A stretch of 64,000 bases of DNA from Ligustrum vulgare. Taxonomy: Eukaryota; Streptophyta; Magnoliopsida; Lamiales; Oleaceae. Below the pieces are notes generated by a model. That model did not search any database and was not told where the DNA came from. It saw nothing but the letters and a program-made list of their open reading frames with translations. Shown one piece after another: positions 35,643 through 47,641 of this stretch. The first letter of the stretch is position 1. The number at the start of each line of letters is the position of its first letter. The stretch lies in assembly GCA_963555705.1 (NCBI GenBank), contig OY743190.1:18235491-18299490 (forward strand). The letters run 5' to 3'. The position numbers and the translations under genes were made by a program.

Positions 35643-38250
35643 TGTAACGCCCCGGGTTCTGAACGCCCGGGACGCCACTTCGTCGTCTCAAAATTTACTT
35701 TGAAGATAATAATTTAGCGGAAAATAAATTTAAGTGAAATTCCATTTCACATAACTTTATAAAAATTGACTTAAACGGTCAAAATAGTTTAAACCTGGAA
35801 AAATAACTTGAACGTAACATAATAAAAATAAGTTTATAATTTCAAATAAAACATTTCTAAAATCTCAATAATGGCCACCATCGCACGCCCCGCCGCCAAC
35901 TCCATCATCTGCAAAATTTTATTTTGGAAAACGTGAGTATTTCATAGAAATACTCAATAGACTCGCGCATAATAATCATTTAACATCATAAATTAAAACA
36001 CATAATCATGATATTCAAGTCTCAGGTGTCTAACGACCACCAGTATTCTCATGAACAAGTAAATAACATACAAGCTCAAGTCTCATGCATTTAAGCAAGT
36101 AAATTCTCGTAACATAGTCTCATGCTTAGAAAGCAAGTAATTTTTCGTAACATAGTCTCATGCTTAGAAAGCAAGTAATTCTCATGAACACAATCATACA
36201 TGCTAAACTTATAATCCAAATAATTATTGATGCGCACTTTTGAAAAACGTAAATTTGTAGATTAGAGTCTACCTTAAATCCGACGAGTGCAAAGTTGAGC
36301 GGGAAACGACTTAAATCCTTTAATTTTCCGTACGCTTCGTCTAGCCCATAAGTTACATTAGTCTTTCGAAACTTATAGTTTAAAAATAATAATTTACAAT
36401 TTGAGGACTGAAATTGATGTTTTGAAAGTGATGGACTAAAATGAATACTTTGAAAGTTGAGGGGCTAAAATAAATACTTTGAAAGTTGAGGGACTAAAAT
36501 GAGTACTTTGAAAGTTGAGGGACTAGAATGAATACTTTGAAAGTTGGGTTGAAACTCAAAACGAATATTAAACTATAGGGCTGAAATAATTGATTTTCAA
36601 AATGAAATGGCTGATTAAAACTCATTTAAAACTTAAGGGCTAAAATTGATGATTTGAAACCAAAAGGGACTGAATTGAATAACTTTTCAAACTTGGGGGC
36701 TGAAATAGATAACTTTTGACATTTTAAGGTAAGATTTAAAACATTTAAAGTTGTAGGGACTGAATTGAAACCTTTTAAAACTTGAGGACTAAAGTGGAAA
36801 TTATCAAAATTTTATAAATATCAACGCTCCTCTCTCTCCTTCATTTCCATTTTCAGGATATAGAGGGAAAAGGAGAGAGCTGGCGACGGCACAGGCTCCA
36901 TCGCCGGTTCGGCGCCTCCGGCGGTTCAGGCGGCAATAGCGCCGCCGACACATGGCGGCGGTAGGAGTGGTGCGGTGAAGAAAAGAGGAGTATTCTTGGT
37001 GTGAAAAACGAAGGTACACCGAGGCTCAAAGATGTGATTTTCCGTTGGAGAAAAATCCGGTCTAACACGCCGGCGGTCGGAGGTAAGGTATTTGGTTCAG
37101 GTTTTATTTCTTGGTTTTGGGTTTTGATTTGGGGAAATTTGATTGTGGCTTTTGGGTGAGGCAGTGGCGATTTCGACGCAGTGGTGGTTCGGTTGTGATG
37201 GTGGTATTGCAGGTGATTGAGGTTTTTCCTGGTTTGGGTTCGATTTTGGATGATTGCTGGGGATTTGGAGTTGGGCAGGGGGTGATTTCGTGGTGATGGT
37301 GCTTGGGTCTGTGGCAGTAGGCGTTTGGCCGTGGAGTTGGTTATGGCGGCTGGGTTGTTTCTTGGTTCGATTGGTTACCTTCCGGCAATGATGATGGTTG
37401 CCGTTTTGAGGTGGTGGTTGGGTGGCTGATTGGTGTTGGTTGCTCCGGTGATGGGCAGCCTAGGAAAAATGCATTAACCGTGTCATGGGTTGGTGAATTT
37501 GGGCGACCGTTTGGCTGTGGTGAGGAGAGTTTCGCAGTGGTATTGGAGACTCGGCTATGGACTTTTGGGATTGGGGAATGAATTGTGGCTCGTTAGTGGT
37601 TGAAGGCAGAAAACATACTTCGGAAATTGAACTTTGAAAAACAATGTCGTGAATGCAAGGGATAGGGATCTAATTAATAGTTGATTTAGGTGTTAAACAT
37701 GGTAGTTTAGGTTAAATCTTGGTTTATGGAAAATTGTGAGAATTTTTGGAAAGTGAATATGGTTGTGTAAGGAAATACTTGTAAAATATGTTGTTGATTT
37801 AGTTGGGCCAAGAATGACTTATTGGGTTTTTAAAAGGGCTTGAATGATCGATAAAACATTTGGGCTCGAGATGTTGGATTTGATTAAAATAGTTGAAATT
37901 TGGACTTAAAATAATTTGAATCCAAATAAAATTTGAAAATTGGACAACATAAAAAAATGATCTTAGAATATTTTTGATAAGATTTGAATTTAAATTAAAT
38001 AATGAACTTGGACATAAAATCAGAATAATTTGGATAATCTATGTAAAAATTGAAATCTGGACTTAAGGATAAATACTGAAAATGATTCACTTTAATTGGA
38101 CTGAAATTTGATTAAGATAAATTTAAAATAAAATTTTACTTCGTTGGCTAGACGAACACGTGTTTTAAAATAAATGGACAAAGTTGTAGCGACACATTTT
38201 TAAAAAAAATATTTATTTAAATAAGTCATAGAAAATTCTCGGTCGCTACA
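35643..38250 (-). repeat. 3' LTR of the LARD
   Basis: Begins TGTAACGCCCCGGGTTC, ends CGGTCGCTACA. It contains the inverted repeat CCCCGGGTTC/GAACGCCCGGG at its edge, a 29-bp tandem repeat at about 36420-36550 and a GC-rich block (36880-37600). Confidence 0.95.
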
Positions 38251-40302
38251 ACCCTACCACCTTAAAATAATTTCGTCCTCGAAATTTAAAATTTTCTTGA
38301 TCTAAAATAATTGGACACTTCAAAATTTCTTCTTTCTTAAAATCTTAAAATAATTAATATGACTAGATGAGAGCGTTAGTTTTGAATAATAACCGTTAAG
38401 GTTGGAGAGTCGTAGCGACAAGTTTGGTAAAACAAGTCTTTTAAGTTTGAAAATTTCCCGGTCGCTACAACCTTCTCCACTTAAAATAATTTCGTCCTCG
38501 AAATTTTAAACTTTCTTGTTCTAAATATATCTGGGTATTAAGCCAGACTTCTTTCTTCTTTCTTTTCTCAAGTAGTTTCAACACTACCTTGTCTACCCCA
38601 TTGGACTTTGACTAGAGAAACACCTTTATCAATCTCTACTATTTCTTTAGGAAAACATATCACACCATATTAATTAATCATTATGAAGTCTATCATCATC
38701 TTCTCAAACCTCTTATGGTGAATAACCCAAAATCAGTTGTATCATTAGAAATCACATGAATATTCTTCCGTGTAATATGTATAATAACATGTTATCCACA
38801 AATCAGCATAATATTATCAGCTTAACGTATACGAGAATCTATTCATATAGTACATTTTTGCATCATCTTGTTTTCTAACATCTTCCCATATACGTCACCA
38901 AAACATATCACAAAATTCAATTAATATTAAAAAAAAAAAAATTTGTTCCCAAGTAACTAAGATTCTGCTCCTGAATGCCACAACATTTTCTGCAAGATAT
39001 AACTTGGTATTTCCTATGTATACCTCAAATGATCGTATAACTCCACATGTACATTGATACTTAATCGATTTCACACTTTACCAATCAGGATGTTTATAAA
39101 TAACAATCTCCAAAATTATCAAAACTGTAACTCCAAATCGATACTCTGTTCAAGATTTCACTCATGCTTACCTAAGCCGCAACGTAAATAAACAACCAAT
39201 ATCTTTCAACCATCTTATACTTTGAAAAATAATATTTCCTCATTGTTCATAGGTCAACCAAAATTCCTCTTTCATAATCTCGAAGTGTCTCCAACAAAAT
39301 CCTCAAATGTTCCTCATATTGTTTACTATCTCCAAAATATCGTCCATGAATACAATGAAAAAAAACATGTCCAATTAATATTGGAAAACTTGGTTCATCA
39401 AATCCATAAATACTGTCGGTGGGTACTTATTCTTTATTGCCAACTTGTTAAGTAGTATAGTTACTCCCTATAGAGATACACTTGGCCAAATAAAAACTTT
39501 AAATCCTTTCGTCCAAAACTCAATCAAATACTTAAAAAAGAATGCAAGACTTACCCCAACAATAAGTTTCACTTATAAACTCGAGGCATCCTTAAATATC
39601 AAACACCCAAAATTCAATTCTTTCTTCTTACTACTCTAAGCTTCATCTTCATAACTAATCCCAAAATTAAATCTCTGACGTATGTGTAACATAACCTAAT
39701 TCAATCATGAAATAGAATATGATCTAGTCTCCAAATTCGATTTAAATCACTATTTTCCCATAAAATGATCAGAGTTATAATCATCAATCATTATAAATAT
39801 AAAGTAACCATTTTCGTCTGATGCAACATCTACGTACATAGTCTGATATCCTTTTGATAGGAGCATATACTAGATCTTAATTCCTCAGTTGATTTCTTGT
39901 GAAATGTGCCATGTTCTAAACCAATTATGCAAAGTCCAATTAGACGGGGTTTATCCATTTCTCTTAGTTAAAATTACGAGGACGTAAAAATATTTAAAAA
40001 CTCATTCAAATTATGCTCAAACTCGTTTTCTTTCTTTATTTCTTATTTCGGATACAAAAATTTCTCATTCTTTCTCATCAAATTCTCAAAATAATTCATT
40101 TCTCATGTATCCAAAATCATCATAACATAAACTTCATGATAAAATCATTTACCTTCGGAGTTAGCGGAGCGAACGATGGCAGTGGCAAAAGTCGTCAAAA
40201 TATTGTCGTCAAAACATTATTTATTATTATTTTTTAAAAAAAAAAATTTCTCTTTTCAAAATTTTCAAGTCTACAGAAACGTAGACCCGCTCTGATACCA
40301 CC
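38251..40302 (-). other. Non-coding interior of the LARD
   Basis: No gag or pol trace. At 38411-38510 it repeats the LTR-end/PPT junction seen at 38160-38290 (gtagcgaca, cggtcgctacaacc, then atttcgtcctcgaaat). The rest is AT-rich with short frames I do not support as genes. Confidence 0.8.
40284..40300 (-). promoter_or_regulatory. Primer binding site (initiator Met tRNA type)
   Basis: The minus strand reads TGGTATCAGAGCGGGTC, two bases from the right LTR. Confidence 0.9.
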
Positions 40303-42910
40303 TGTAACGCCCCGGGTTCTGAACGCCCGGGACGCCACTTCATCGTCTCAAAATTTACTTTGAAGATAATAATTTAGCGGAAAATAAATTTAAGTGAAAT
40401 TTCATTTCACATAACTTTATAAAAATTGACTTAAACGGTCAAAATAGTTTAAACCTGGAAAAATAACTTGAACGTAACATAATAAAAATAAGTTTATAAT
40501 TTCAAATAAAACATTTCTAAAATCTCAATAATGGCCACCATCGCACGCCCCGCCGCCAACTCCATCATCTGCAAAATTTTATTTTGGAAAACGTGAGTAT
40601 TTCATAGAAATACTCAATAGACTCGCGCATAATAATCATTTAACATCATAAATTAAAACACATAATCATGATATTCAAGTCTCAGGTGTCTAACGACCAC
40701 CAGTATTCTCATGAACAAGTAAATAACATACAAGTTCAAGTCTCATGCATTTAAGCAAGTAAATTCTCGTAACATAGTCTCATGCTTAGAAAGCAAGTAA
40801 TTTTTCGTAACATAGTCTCATGCTTAGAAAGCAAGTAATTCTCATGAACACAATCATACATGCTAAACTTATAATCCAAATAATTATTGATGCGCACTTT
40901 TGAAAAACGTAAATTTGTAGATTAGAGTCTACCTTAAATCCGACGAGTGCAAAGTTGAGCGGGAAACGACTTAAATCCTTTAATTTTCCGTACGCTTCGT
41001 CTAGCCCATAAGTTACATTAGTCTTTCGAAACTTATAGTTTAAAAATAATAATTTACAATTTGAGGACTGAAATTGATGTTTTGAAAGTGATGGACTAAA
41101 ATGAATACTTTGAAAGTTGAGGGGCTAAAATAAATACTTTGAAAGTTGAGGGACTAAAATGAGTACTTTGAAAGTTGAGGGACTAGAATGAATACTTTGA
41201 AAGTTTGGTTGAAACTCAAAACGAATATTAAACTATAGGGCTGAAATAATTGATTTTCAAAATGAAATGGCTGATTAAAACTCATTTAAAACTTAAGGGC
41301 TAAAATTGATGATTTGAAACCAAAAGGGACTGAATTGAATAACTTTTCAAACTTGGGGGCTGAAATAGATAACTTTTGACATTTTAAAGTAAGATTTAAA
41401 ACATTTAAAGCTGTAGGGACTGATTTGAAACCTTTTAAAACTTGAGGACTAAAGTGGAAATTATCAAAATTTTATAAATATCAACGCTCCTCTCTCTCCT
41501 TCATTTCCATTTTCAGGATATAGAGGGAAAAGGAGAGAGCTGGCGACGGCACAGGCTCCATCGCCGGTTCGGCGCCTCCGACGGTTCAGGAGGCAATAGC
41601 GCCGCCGACACATGGCGGCGGTAGGAGTGGTGCGGTGAAGAAAAGAGGAGTATTCTTGGTGTGAAAAACGAAGGTACACCGAGGCTCAAAGATGTGATTT
41701 TCCGTTGGAGAAAAATCCGGTCTAACACGCCGGCGGTCGGAGGTAAGGTATTTGGTTCAGGTTTTATTTCTTGGTTTTGGGTTTTGATTTGGGGAAATTT
41801 GATTGTGGCTTTTGGGTGAGGCAGTGGCGATTTCGACGCAGTGGTGGTTCGGTTGTGATGGTGGTATTGCAGGTGATTGAGGTTTTTCCTGGTTTGGGTT
41901 CGATTTTGGATGATTGCTGGGGATTTGGAGTTGGGCAGGGGGTGATTTCGTGGTGATGGTGCTTGGGTCTGTGGCAGTAGGCGTTTGGCCGTGGAGTTGG
42001 TTATGGCGGCTGGGTTGTTTCTTGGTTCGATTGGTTACCTTCCGGCAATGATGATGGTTGCCGTTTTGAGGTGGTGGTTGGGTGGCTGATTGGTGTTGGT
42101 TGCTCCGGTGATGGGCAGCCTAGGAAAAATGCATTAACCGTGTCATGGGTTGGTGAATTTGGGCGACCGTTTGGCTGTGGTGAGGAGAGTTTCGCAGTGG
42201 TATTGGAGACTCGGCTATGGACTTTTGGGATTGGGGAATGAATTGTGGCTCGTTAGTGATTGAAGGCAGAAAACATACTTCGGAAATTGAACTTTGAAAA
42301 ACAATGTCGTGAATGCAAGGGATAGGGATCTAATTAATAGTTGATTTAGGTGTTAAACATGGTAGTTTAGGTTAAATCTTGGTTTATGGAAAATTGTGAG
42401 AATTTTTGGAAAGTGAATATGGTTGTGTAAGGAAATACTTGGAAAATAAGTTGTTGATTTAGTTGGGCCAAGAATGACTTATTGGGTTTTTAAAAGGGCT
42501 TGAATGATCGATAAAACATTTGGGCTCGAGATGTTGGATTTGATTAAAATAGTTGAAATTTGGACTTAAAATAATTTGAATCCAAATAAAATTTGAAAAT
42601 TGGACAACATAAAAAAATGATCTTAGAATATTTTTGATAAGATTTGACTTTAAATTAAATAACGAACTTGGACATAAAATCAGAATAATTTGGATAATCT
42701 ATGTAAAAATTGAAATCTGGACTTAAGGATAAATACTGAAAATGATTCACTTTAATTGGACTGGAATTTGATTAAGATAAATTTAAAATAATATTTTACT
42801 TCGTTGGCTAGACGAACACGTGTTTTAAAATAAATGGACAAAGTTGTAGCGACACATTTTTAAAAAAAATATTTATTTAAATAAGTCATAGAAAATTCTC
42901 GGTCGCTACA
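40303..42910 (-). repeat. 5' LTR of the LARD
   Basis: Same length as 35643-38250 with roughly a dozen substitutions seen by eye, so a fairly recent insertion. Confidence 0.95.
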
Positions 42911-42915
42911 CACAA

Positions 42916-45678
42916 GCTTGATAAACAATTTGCAAAATTTTTGGAGGTGTTCAAGAAATTGCACATCAACATACCATTTGCAGATGCCTTAGCACAAATG
43001 CCCAGTTATGCTAAGTTTATGAAGGACATATTGTCAAACAAGAGAAGGCTGGAGGGGAATGAAACTGTGATGTTGACTGAGGATTGCAGTGCTAGACTAT
43101 TACACAAGTTACCACCAAAATTGAAAGACCCTGGGAGTTTCATTATTCCCTGCAATATTGGTAATAAGTTTGTGGATGATGCACTTTGTGATTTAGGTGC
43201 AAGCATTAATTTGATGCCATTGTCTCTTTTCAAGAAGCTTGGTTTGAGGGAAGCAAAAGCCACTACTATCACCCTACAGCTAGCTGACAGGTCAATCATA
43301 CACCCTAGGGGGATAGTGGAAGATATTCTGGTAAAGGTTGATAAATTCATTTTTCCAGCAGATTTTGTAATCTTGGACATGGAAGAAGACAGAGACGTCT
43401 CCCTCATTTTGGGACGTCCATTTTTAGCCACTGGTAGAGCATTGATTGATGTGCAGAAGGGACAATTGATTTTTAGAATCAATGATGAAGAATTAAAAAT
43501 CAATGTTTTCAACGCAATCAAATTTGGAGATGAAGTCGAATCCTGCTATCAAATTGATGCAATAGACAAAGTCGTGACAAAGGAGTTCATGCTTGATCAC
43601 CGTCAAGATCCGCTTGAGGCTTGTATGATGTACTCTGGAAAACGTCCATGTCCCTCTGAAAAAGTGGAGAAGTGCATTCGAGATTTGGAAGCAATTCCCC
43701 CATGCATAAAACAACCCATGTTGGAGCTGAGTGAAGGTTCTGAGAAATCTCTACCATCTATTCAAAAGGCTACAACACTTGAGTTAAAACAACTTCCACC
43801 TCATCTGCGATATGCATACCTAGGAGAGAAGAACACACTTCCAGTTATCATATCTAACTCTATTTCCGAGAACGAAGAAGATCAATTGCTTAGAGTTCTT
43901 CGAAATCACAAAACTGCAATTGGATGGACAATTTCTGACATAAAAGGAATTAGTCCTTCCCTTTGCATGCACAAGATTCTAATGGAAGATGAGTTCAAAC
44001 CATCAATTGAACGAAAACGCAGATTGAACCCAAAAATGCAGGAGGTTGTGAAAGCAGAAGTGCTGAAATTGTTGGATGCAGGAATGATTTATCCTATATC
44101 TGATAGCCATTGGGTAAGTCCTGTGCATGTAGTTCCCAAAAAGGGAGGAATTACAGTGGTCCCAAATGAAAATAATGAGCTCATTCCAACACGCACAGTA
44201 ACAGGTTGGCGAGTTTGCATTGACTATCGCAAGCTCAATAATGCCACTAGGAAGGATCATTTTCCCCTTCCTTTCATTGATCAAATGCTGGAAAGACTTG
44301 CAGGGCATTCACATTATTGTTTCCTGGATGAGTATTCGGGATATAATCAGATTCCCATAGCACTAGAAGATCAGGATAAAACTACTTTCACTTGTCCTTA
44401 TGGGACTTTTGCATATAGAAGAATGCCTTTTGGACTATGTAATGCTCCAGCTACTTTTCAGAGATGTATGACGTCCATCTTCTCTGATATGGTGGGTAAG
44501 CTCATTGAGGTATTCATGGATGATTTCTCAGTATTTGGGTCTTCATTCAATGAATGTTTAAGTCACTTAAAGACAGTGATGCAGAGGTGCGAAGAGACTA
44601 ACCTAGTGCTCAACTGGGAGAAATGTCACTTTATGGTTCAGGAATGAATTGTTTTAGGACACTTAATTTCAACAAGAGGAATTGAGGTGGACAAGGCCAA
44701 GATACAAGTGATAGAGAAGTTACCTCCACCTAGTACCGTAAAAGGGATCAGAAGTTTCTTGGGACATGCTGGTTTCTATCGGCGTTTCATCAAAGATTTT
44801 TCAAAAATAACCAAACCTCTTTGCACACTGTTGGAAAAGGATGTCCTTTTTAACTTTTCTGAGGAGTGTTTGGATGCATTTAACACTTTAAAAGAAAAAT
44901 TGGTCACGTCTCCAGTGTTATCTTCACCTGATTGGGGTTATCCATTCGAATTAATGTGTGATGCTAGTGACTATGCAATTGGAGCAGTTTTGGGGCAACG
45001 AAAGAACAAAATCCTATATGTGATTTATTATGCCAGCAGGACTCTAGATGAAGCTCAGTTAAATTATGCCACCACAGAAAAAGAGCTTTTGGCAGTGGTG
45101 TCCGCCTTTGATAAATTCAGATCTTATTTGATTGGATCAAAGGTGATAGTATACACTGACCATTCAGCACTGAAGTACCTGTTTGAAAAGAAGGATGCAA
45201 AACCAAGACTTATCAGATGGATACTTCTATTGCAGGAATTCAATTTGGAAATTAGGGATAAAAAAGGTTGTGAGAACTTGGTAGCTGATCATTTATCTCT
45301 CATGGAGCAGTAAGAAGAAGATCCTCCAGGTGAAATCAATGAGATATTTCCAGATGAAACTCTTTTGAAAATTGAGATAGCACCTTGGTATGCTGATTAT
45401 GTAAATTATTTGGCAAGTGCTGTGATTCCCCCAGAGTATTCAAGTCAACAGAAGAAGAAATTTTTCAGTGATCTTAAGCATTACTTTTGGGATGATCCAT
45501 TCCTCTATAGAAGAGGCCCAGATCAAATCATACGTCGTTGCGTACCAGAAGAAGAACATGAACAGATTCTAGAACACTGTCACTCTGCTCCATACGGGGT
45601 CACTTCGCAGCTACCAAAACAGCAGCTAAAGTCTTACAATCTGGTTTTTATTGGCCTACACTGTTTAGGGATGCTTAT
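42916..45678 (+). pseudogene. Athila protease, RT, RNase H and start of integrase
   Basis: One frame from the LARD junction to about 45590, broken by TGA at 44645-44647 and TAA at 45311-45313. Domains in order: aspartic protease (LCDLGASINLMP ... LILGRPFLATG), RT (GWRVCIDYRKLNNATRKDHF, FGLCNAPATFQRCM, catalytic VFMDDFSVFG), RNase H ([42 protein letters not shown]) and the HHCC finger of integrase (after WDDPFLYRRGPDQII). The FMDD form of the RT catalytic box is usual for Athila. A one-base loss near 45596 shifts the frame before the next insertion, at 45679. Integrase resumes at 54167. Confidence 0.92.
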
Positions 45679-46008
45679 TGTAGCGACCAAGAATTTTTAC
45701 GCGATTAATAATTATTTTAATAGAAAATCGTGTCGCTACTATTTCACCCATTTTTATTAAGTTAACGCCACGACGTATTCGTATAGCCAAGTCAAGAAAT
45801 AATCGAGATCGTTCGATTTTAAATTAAATTCCGAATTTCTAAAAATATCTCCATTCTCTTGATTTAAAGTATATTAAGTCCAAGTACTTAATTCAATGTT
45901 ATCCCAATATTTATTTATACAAAAATTATTTTTATTATTGAAATTAAGAAAATATATGCAAGCATGAGAGGTTCCATTATATATAATAATTATGAGAATC
46001 TTAATTTA

Positions 46009-46323
46009 TAAATATGGAAAAGTATATGAATGAATTATATAAGACTCCATTATATGTAATCATGAAGAGCATAATATTTGTATAAATATGGAAAAGTATA
46101 TGAATGGTTGATAAGATTCCATTATATGTAATCATGAAGAGCATAATATTTGTATAAATATGGAAAAGTATATGAATGGTTGATAAGACTCCATTATATG
46201 TAATCATGAAGAGCATAATATTTGTATAAATATGGAAAAGTATATGAATGGTTGATAAGACTCCATTATATGTAATCATGAAGAGCATAATATTTGTATA
46301 AATATGGAAAAGTATATGAATGG
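46009..46323 (+). repeat. 72-bp tandem repeats in the LTR
   Basis: Four near-identical 72-bp units (marker aagactccattatatg at about 46041, 46113, 46185 and 46257) plus a diverged one upstream. Mirrored at 52547-52861 in the other LTR. The frames they make on the minus strand are repeat artefacts. Confidence 0.92.
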
Positions 46324-46545
46324 TGCTTTACTTTAAGAAAAGGATGTGTTAAAATTAATAGAATTGAATGATTATGTTTACAATATGCCAACTTTATACA
46401 TCTATTTAAACCCATCTCTTTTACACATAACTCTACACATATACACTTATTTCCAATCTCTTGACAAAATCCACAAGTAAGAGAAATTCAAGGTGGTCAA
46501 GAAAGTTTTGGTCCATTTACAACTACACTTCATTTTAATCTTTTA

Positions 46546-47105
46546 AAAGGTAAGTATATCTTATGTTTTTATGAAAAGTAAGTATGTTTTTATGAAAGGT
46601 AAATACACCTTATGTTTTTATGAAAAGTAAGTATGTTTTTATGACAAGTAAGTATATCTTATGTTTTTATGAAAAGTAAGTATGTTTTTATGAAAGGTAA
46701 ATACACCTTATGTTTTTATGAAAAGTAAGTATGTTTTTATGACAAGTAAGTATATCTTATGTTTTTATGAAAAGTAAGTATGTTTTTATGAAAGGTAAAT
46801 ACACCTTATGTTTTTATGAAAAGTAAGTATGTTTTTATGACAAGTAAGTATATCTTATGTTTTTATGAAAAGTAAGTATGTTTTTATGAAAGGTAAATAC
46901 ACCTTATGTTTTTATGAAAAGTAAGTATGTTTTTATGAAAGGTAAATACACCTTATGTTTTTATGAAAAGTAAGTATGTTTTTATGACAAGTAAGTATAT
47001 CTTATGTTTTTATGAAAAGTAAGTATGTTTTTATGAAAGGTAAATACACCTTATGTTTTTATGAAAAGTAAGTATGTTTTTATAACAAGTAAGTATATCT
47101 TATGT
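46546..47105 (+). repeat. Tandem array with 17 GTAAGTAT motifs
   Basis: Alternating short units of the form tatgaaaagtaagtatg, tatgacaagtaagtata and tatgaaaggtaaataca. I count 17 copies of GTAAGTAT and several GTAAATAC variants. GTAAGTAT is the intron side of a consensus 5' splice site. The same array is at 53084-53643 in the 3' LTR. Confidence 0.9.
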
Positions 47106-47630
47106 TTTTATGAAAATGTTTGGATCATTGCTATGAAATCAATCTCACAAGATTGTTATGGGTTCCATATGATATGTTTATGATTATGCTAAGGGGACCG
47201 GAGTTTAGTAGCGCTACACATAAGAATTCTTGCCATTTAAGTTCGGTAAAATTCTTGTGTCTCCCTATGTTTATGAGTATTTCGATCCTATCCTATGTTA
47301 TGATGAAAATGATCCATATGCTTTCAAAAGAAAATTTATGCTTGGTATACTTACTGGGATTTTATAAATCTCACTCCACGATATTTACCATTTTCAGATA
47401 ATTGAAGGTTCGAGGCGGTCAACATGGAAGTGGCAAAAGTGGTTAAGATTGATGAGATAATTATGTTGAACTTTATGTAAGAAAATTATGTTCTATTTTT
47501 ATTCACAAATTAAATTATGGGATTCTAATTATTCTTTTGAATAATTTTACATTACTATTTAAGTCTCGATAATATGATATGAGTCACTTTTAGTGGCACT
47601 CGAATGGTCGAGAATTCGGGTCGTCACAGT

Positions 47631-47641
47631 TGGTATCAGAG
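47631..47641 (+). promoter_or_regulatory. Primer binding site (initiator Met tRNA type)
   Basis: TGGTATCAGAG two bases after the 5' LTR; the match to the usual plant PBS then ends (AATT follows instead of C). Confidence 0.88.

Larger units (their letters stand above)
35643..42910 (-). mobile_element. Large non-coding LTR element (LARD-like)
   Basis: Two LTRs of exactly 2608 bp (35643-38250 and 40303-42910) flank a 2052-bp interior without coding domains. The target duplication is cacaa (35638-35642 and 42911-42915). The PBS at the right and the chromovirus-like PPT context at the left (plus-strand 'aatttcgtcctcgaaatt') show minus-strand orientation. Non-autonomous. Confidence 0.95.
45679..47628 (+). 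repeat. 5' LTR of the LOG-carrying element
   Basis: 1950 bp. A TATA-like box (TCTATTTAAACCC, 46401-46413) lies about 145 bases before a strong 5'-splice-site match (AAAAGGTAAGTATA, 46546-46559), which opens a repeat array. A 3'-splice-site-like TTTTCAG lies at 47391-47397. Also holds 72-bp repeats at 46009-46323. Confidence 0.96.

Noticed and set aside
36804..37068. Short Arg-rich minus frames recurring at 41464-41728
   Set aside because: Recurrence is explained by the two LTR copies; overlapping frames in GC-rich DNA, no domain.
46001..46288. Minus-strand frame with a repeated hydrophobic peptide (also at 52539-52826)
   Set aside because: It follows the 72-bp tandem repeat, whose length is a multiple of three, so the open frame is automatic.
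46009..47105. Possible CRISPR-like or satellite array
   Set aside because: Repeats are contiguous without unique spacers, duplicated exactly in both LTRs, in a plant retrotransposon.
47120..47401. 93-codon frame at the end of the 5' LTR (shorter copy at 53712)
   Set aside because: LTR sequence without a domain; one of the LTR differences removes its start region in the other copy.
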